From positions 1 through 9,987 of the forward strand of contig JAYZYX010000054.1 of NCBI GenBank assembly GCA_036139795.1: a stretch of 9,987 nt of DNA, in the 5' to 3' direction. Both the position numbers and the translations under genes were made by a program. A model generated the notes under the pieces. The model was not told where the DNA came from and did no database searches. It saw only the letters and a program-made list of their open reading frames with translations. Source of the DNA: Donghicola sp036139795. Lineage in GTDB: Bacteria; Pseudomonadota; Alphaproteobacteria; Rhodobacterales; Rhodobacteraceae. Below, in pieces: positions 7,138 to 9,987 of this stretch (positions are counted from its first letter, which is position 1; the number at the start of each line of letters is the position of its first letter).

Positions 7138-7237
7138 CACATTTTTCTTAGCAAAATTGCGAAAAAGTCGCTGGATTCAGCCCATAATGGCATGTTTCTT
7201 TTGGCATTCCCTCCCAATCTGGATATATCGAAGCCAA

Positions 7238-7265
7238 TTGTGACCACTGATCTCACAGTGATATT
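7238..7265 (+). promoter_or_regulatory. Candidate wzc promoter with operator-like dyad
   Basis: TTGTGA (7238-7243) and GATATT (7260-7265), spaced by 16 bases, each match four of six consensus positions. Between them CACTG (7245-7249) and CAGTG (7256-7260) form an inverted repeat, and TCAC-A-GTGA (7253-7261) a smaller one. A regulator bound there would compete with RNA polymerase. Transcription from here would leave a leader of about 80 bases before the ATG at 7353. The boxes are only moderate, and CATAAT at 7183-7188 is another possible -10. Confidence 0.3.
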
Positions 7266-7352
7266 TCGTTAATCCTCGTGACCAGCTTTTACCCACCCGT
7301 TTTGCCCAATCAGTGTATGGGCCCAATACCGGCTCGGAAGTGAAATCTATCA

Positions 7353-9470
7353 ATGCTTAGCCCTAATCAACCGCTCCAAAATTTGAACGAAGCCGATGAT
7401 GAAATCGACCTTCTGGCGCTTCTTGGTACGCTTTGGCGCGGGAAAATCTGGATCCTCGCCGCGGGCCTTGCCGCTCTGATCATCGGTGCGTGGTATGTTT
7501 TGTTCGCAGCGACCCCGATGTACACCGCAAGTTCCTCGGTGGCGTTGGAAAGCCGCGAACAGCAGGTGATGGACATAGAAAGTGTCGTCACTGGCCTTAG
7601 CGGCGATACGTCAACCATCAACACCGAGGTTGAAGTTCTGCGGTCGCGCGAATTGATTGAACGCTTGGTGCTGGACCTCAAGCTTCAGAACGATCCGGAG
7701 TTCAATCCGTCCCTTCTGCCCGAGCCCGCATTTTCGGTTGGCAAACTGGTCGGTTTCATCAAAGAAGCGGTGTTGGGAGAGGCCGAGGTTGTTGAACCCT
7801 TGGAAGAACAGCGTGTGATCGATGGGGTCGTAAGCCGTGTTCTGAGCCAAGTTTCGATCTCGAACCTGCGTCAGAGCTATGTGTTCACCATCACAGTGCA
7901 AACCGAAGAGGCACGCAAATCCGCCAACATCGCGAACCGGCTTGCGCAGCTCTACATCGACGATCAGGTGCGCGTAAAATTCGAGAAAACAGAACAGGTT
8001 ACCAAATGGCTGAGTGAGCGGGTCGTGGATCTGCAAATCTCGCTGGAAGACTCTGAAGAGCGTTTGAAAACCTTCGTCAGCAACGCCGACCTGATCAGCC
8101 CGGAAGGCCTGATCGCTGTTAACCGCCAGCTCAAAGAACTGCGTGAACGTCGCGCTCTTCTGGAGACTTCGCTTGTTGCGAAGCAGGAAGAAATTGCGGG
8201 TTACAAGGACTGGCTTGCCACCGGTGACTTCGCGGCATTTGCGGCCGCAACGCGTGACGACATTCTGAATCGTCTGTTGCTGAATGGCACTGAAGAAGAA
8301 GTCCAGAAAAGCCGTCTGGAAACACGGGCGCAGACCTTGATCGCTCGGGCCGAAGGGGAAGCTGATCGGATCAGCGGCCAGATCGCAGCCTTGGGTGTTT
8401 CGATTGAGGAAGTCTCAGATCGGGCCGCGCGTCAGTCTGACGAATTGGTCAAGCTGCAGCAGTTCGAACGTGAAGCCGAGGCCAGCCGACTGATCTATGA
8501 GGCGTTCCTCAGCCGCTTGAAAGAAGCCAGCGTTCAGCAAGGCATCCAGCAGGCCGATAGCCGCATTCTGAGCGAAGCGGTGATCCCGAACGATCCTTCA
8601 AGCCCCAAGAAAGGTCGCGTTTTAGCCTTGTCGCTTATTCTTGGCCTGATGGTCGGTTCAGGTGGCGTTCTTGCGAAAGAGATGACCCAGAACACCTACC
8701 GTCTGGCCGAAGATCTTGAGCAGAAGACCGGTTATGCGGTGATCGGTCAGATCCCGACCATTCCGGCGCGTCGCCGTTCGAACGTTCTGAAATACCTGAC
8801 GGATAAGCCCAACTCTGCGGCGGCCGAGGCGATCCGGAACCTGCGTACCTCGCTGCGATTGGCGAATATCGACCATGACCCGAAGGTGATCATGTCCACG
8901 TCCTCGATCCCCGGGGAAGGTAAGACAACACAGTCGATCTCGCTGACCCAGAACTTTGCGGGGCTTGGTGAAAAGGTGCTGTTGGTGGAAGGCGACATCC
9001 GCAAGCTGGTCTTCCGCGAGTATTTCGACATCAAGAAAAAGCACGGTCTTCTGTCTGTGGTGTCCGGCGACATCCCGCTTGAGGATGCGATTGCCTACAA
9101 CGACACCCTGAAGGCCGACATCCTTTTCGGTGAAAAGTCGACGATCAACGCGGCCGATTTCTTCTCTTCTGCCAAGTTCGGCGAGTTCATCGAAATGCTT
9201 CGCAGCAAATATGATCGCATCATCATCGACACCCCGCCGGTTCTTGCGGTGCCAGATGCGCGAGTGATCGGGCAAAAGGTCGATGCGATCCTCTATACGG
9301 TCCGTTGGGACTATACCATGAAGCGGCAGGTTACCGATGGTCTGCGTACTTTGGAGACCGTTAACCTGCGTCCTTCCGGCCTTGTCCTGGGCCAGATCGA
9401 TAAGCGTGGAATGAAGCGCTACGGTTATGGTGACTACTACGGCGCCTACCACAGCTACTATGAAAGCTGA
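7353..9470 (+). CDS. Wzc-type chain-length regulator and bacterial tyrosine kinase
   Basis: This 705-residue inner-membrane co-polymerase/BY-kinase has a short cytoplasmic N-terminus, TM1 at about 32-52, and a Wzz-type periplasmic domain with long coiled coils (about 205-280 and 315-395). The PNDPSSP motif (412-418) precedes TM2 at about 423-441. The cytoplasmic ATPase has Walker A SIPGEGKTT (518-526), the A' motif VLLVEGDIRK (542-551) and Walker B DRIIIDTPP (621-629). The tail after 689 contains seven tyrosines in sixteen residues (GYGDYYGAYHSYY), the classic autophosphorylation cluster. The kinase is thus fused to its activator as in Proteobacteria. In A' the first acidic residue is Glu rather than Asp, while the second Asp is kept. 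GGAAG at 7336-7340 is a rather distant ribosome binding site. It pairs functionally with the Wza-type exporter upstream but has a separate transcription unit. Confidence 0.93.
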   Translation: MLSPNQPLQNLNEADDEIDLLALLGTLWRGKIWILAAGLAALIIGAWYVLFAATPMYTASSSVALESREQQVMDIESVVTGLSGDTSTINTEVEVLRSRELIERLVLDLKLQNDPEFNPSLLPEPAFSVGKLVGFIKEAVLGEAEVVEPLEEQRVIDGVVSRVLSQVSISNLRQSYVFTITVQTEEARKSANIANRLAQLYIDDQVRVKFEKTEQVTKWLSERVVDLQISLEDSEERLKTFVSNADLISPEGLIAVNRQLKELRERRALLETSLVAKQEEIAGYKDWLATGDFAAFAAATRDDILNRLLLNGTEEEVQKSRLETRAQTLIARAEGEADRISGQIAALGVSIEEVSDRAARQSDELVKLQQFEREAEASRLIYEAFLSRLKEASVQQGIQQADSRILSEAVIPNDPSSPKKGRVLALSLILGLMVGSGGVLAKEMTQNTYRLAEDLEQKTGYAVIGQIPTIPARRRSNVLKYLTDKPNSAAAEAIRNLRTSLRLANIDHDPKVIMSTSSIPGEGKTTQSISLTQNFAGLGEKVLLVEGDIRKLVFREYFDIKKKHGLLSVVSGDIPLEDAIAYNDTLKADILFGEKSTINAADFFSSAKFGEFIEMLRSKYDRIIIDTPPVLAVPDARVIGQKVDAILYTVRWDYTMKRQVTDGLRTLETVNLRPSGLVLGQIDKRGMKRYGYGDYYGAYHSYYES

Positions 9471-9510
9471 GAATCATGTGGTCCTACTTACGGTTGAAAG
9501 TGTGGCCGCG

Positions 9511-9540
9511 TTGACAACTAAAAGTTTATATCTTGATATT
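9511..9540 (+). promoter_or_regulatory. Candidate promoter of the Gly/Ala-rich gene
   Basis: A perfect TTGACA at 9511-9516 is followed after 18 bases by GATATT (9535-9540; four of six). The spacer contains the dyad AACT-AAA-AGTT (9516-9526). Further TTGA units occur at 9534, 9543 and 9551, and the near-perfect palindrome ACGTTTCGAAATGT covers 9554-9567. A start near 9547 would give a leader of about 130 bases before the ATG at 9679. The gene probably has its own expression control. Confidence 0.45.
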
Positions 9541-9572
9541 GCTTGATTAATTGACGTTTCGAAATGTGTCTT

Positions 9573-9596
9573 AAGGGCCGTAATGGTAGCCTTTTT
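9573..9596 (+). terminator. Weak hairpin with T run in the leader
   Basis: AAGG at 9573-9576 pairs with CCTT at 9590-9593. Skipping G9577, C9578 can also pair with G9589. Five T residues (9592-9596) finish it. It could be a leaky terminator for wzc or an attenuator inside the leader of the next gene. The stem is short and bulged, so this is a tentative call. Confidence 0.22.
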
Positions 9597-9678
9597 AACG
9601 TAAATTTCGGAAATGCACTTTTCATAGGCCTCTCTGGTTTGCTATTAGATTTGCAAGCCTTTCAGATGGAGAGTTTCC

Positions 9679-9987
9679 ATGAAAAACCTACTTCTCGGTA
9701 CAACGATTGCTTTGTTTCTTCCCGCTGCAGTTATGGCACAGGGTGGCGCGGGCGCCGCTAGTGTAAGCTCTGGTGGTGCAGGCGCCGGTGCTGGCGCAGG
9801 TGCTGCTGGCGCAGGTGCAGGTGCTGCTGGTGCAGGCGCTGCCGGTGCCGCTGGTGCCGCAGGCGCTGGTGCTGCCGCTGGTGCCGCAGGCGCTGGTGCT
9901 GCCGCCGCTGCAGGCGGTGTAGCTGCTGCCGCAGGTGCCGCTGGTGCCGCTGCTGCTGCCATCGGCGGTCTGGGTGCCGTTGCTGTC
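9679..9987 (+). CDS. Secreted Gly/Ala-rich low-complexity protein, 3' truncated by the window
   Basis: An ATG at 9679, with GATGGAGAG at 9665-9673 as ribosome binding site, opens a frame that runs to the window edge (103 codons seen). A typical signal peptide (MKNLLLGTTIALFLPAAVMA) is cut before Gln21. From there almost every residue is Gly or Ala, in GAGAGA, AAGAGAG and AGAAGAGAA runs, with one short Ser/Val patch (SVSS). Near the edge the sequence turns more hydrophobic (AAAAAIGGLGAVAV). This layout of signal peptide, small-residue low-complexity stretch, then hydrophobic part recalls E. coli YjbE and GfcA, the first genes of the yjb and group 4 capsule operons; I infer a similar role in polysaccharide secretion from that and from the neighbours. 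The function of those proteins is unclear. It could instead be an unrelated matrix or surface protein. Confidence 0.75.
   Translation, partial: MKNLLLGTTIALFLPAAVMAQGGAGAASVSSGGAGAGAGAGAAGAGAGAAGAGAAGAAGAAGAGAAAGAAGAGAAAAAGGVAAAAGAAGAAAAAIGGLGAVAV
9796..9837 (+). repeat. 21-base tandem repeat, two copies, in frame
   Basis: Copies at 9796-9816 and 9817-9837 differ at two positions (15 and 21 of the unit). Both differences are silent, so each copy encodes AGAAGAG. The repeat keeps the reading frame of the Gly/Ala-rich gene. Confidence 0.8.
9850..9903 (+). repeat. 27-base perfect tandem duplication, in frame
   Basis: The 27-base unit at 9850-9876 is repeated without any mismatch at 9877-9903. 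It is in frame with the Gly/Ala-rich gene and adds AGAAGAGAA twice. Perfect identity points to a recent duplication, probably by slippage or recombination, and suggests that the length of this protein varies between strains. Confidence 0.88.

Noticed and set aside
7009..7272. 87-codon plus-strand frame overlapping the end of wza
   Set aside because: It starts inside wza in another frame, runs through the terminator hairpin and T tail, and has no domain signal.
8658..9452. 264-codon minus-strand frame opposite the Wzc kinase domain
   Set aside because: The plus strand there encodes Walker A, Walker A', Walker B and the tyrosine tail; the minus frame has no known motif.
9645..9962. Minus-strand Ala/Pro-rich frame opposite the Gly/Ala-rich gene
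   Set aside because: Ala/Pro is simply the complement of the GGN/GCN codons. The plus frame has a proper signal peptide and ribosome binding site.
9750..9987. CRISPR array or intergenic satellite
   Set aside because: The repetitive DNA is in frame with a signal-peptide ORF, units are 21 and 27 bases without spacers, and the repetition follows from Gly/Ala codons.

Overview
The window looks like part of an exopolysaccharide or capsule assembly and export locus from an alphaproteobacterium, most likely a Rhodobacterales (roseobacter-type) organism. That assignment is inferred from moderately high-GC coding sequence and the YjbH/YjbF/Wza/Wzc protein styles; no rRNA or other taxonomic marker is present. 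No tRNA, insertion sequence, CRISPR array or phage gene is visible.

Layout: bases 1-709 are AT-richer and hold no convincing gene, only a short inverted repeat and a weak 50-codon ORF. At 710-1861 (+) is a WecA/MraY-type polyprenyl-phosphate sugar-1-phosphate transferase, closed by a strong intrinsic terminator. A PPP-type metallophosphoesterase (1907-2677, -) converges on it and has its own candidate promoter. Divergent from the phosphatase runs a tight unit: a YjbH-type outer-membrane protein (2809-5019), a YjbF-type lipoprotein (start overlapping the yjbH stop as ATGA), and, after a 71-base gap holding a strong hairpin, a Wza-type export lipoprotein (5726-7081). A clear terminator (7109-7137) ends that unit. 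A Wzc-type chain-length regulator/tyrosine autokinase (7353-9470) follows, apparently with its own promoter. The window ends inside a secreted, extremely Gly/Ala-rich protein (from 9679) preceded by a perfect TTGACA box.

How they fit together: the transferase would load the first sugar phosphate onto the lipid carrier at the inner membrane. Wzc would control chain length and transport by phosphorylation cycling, and Wza would form the periplasmic/outer-membrane conduit. YjbH and YjbF are outer-membrane accessory proteins known from the E. coli yjbEFGH and group 4 capsule (gfcABCDE-etp-etk) operons. The Gly/Ala-rich protein resembles in architecture the small low-complexity YjbE/GfcA proteins of those operons. 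The set therefore looks like a rearranged gfc/yjb system in which a YjbG/GfcC homologue and an Etp-type tyrosine phosphatase are not visible. The most unusual points are the silk-like secreted protein built from in-frame DNA repeats, a helical insertion in Wza, a soluble-looking segment in the middle of YjbH, and the terminator that separates wza from wzc.
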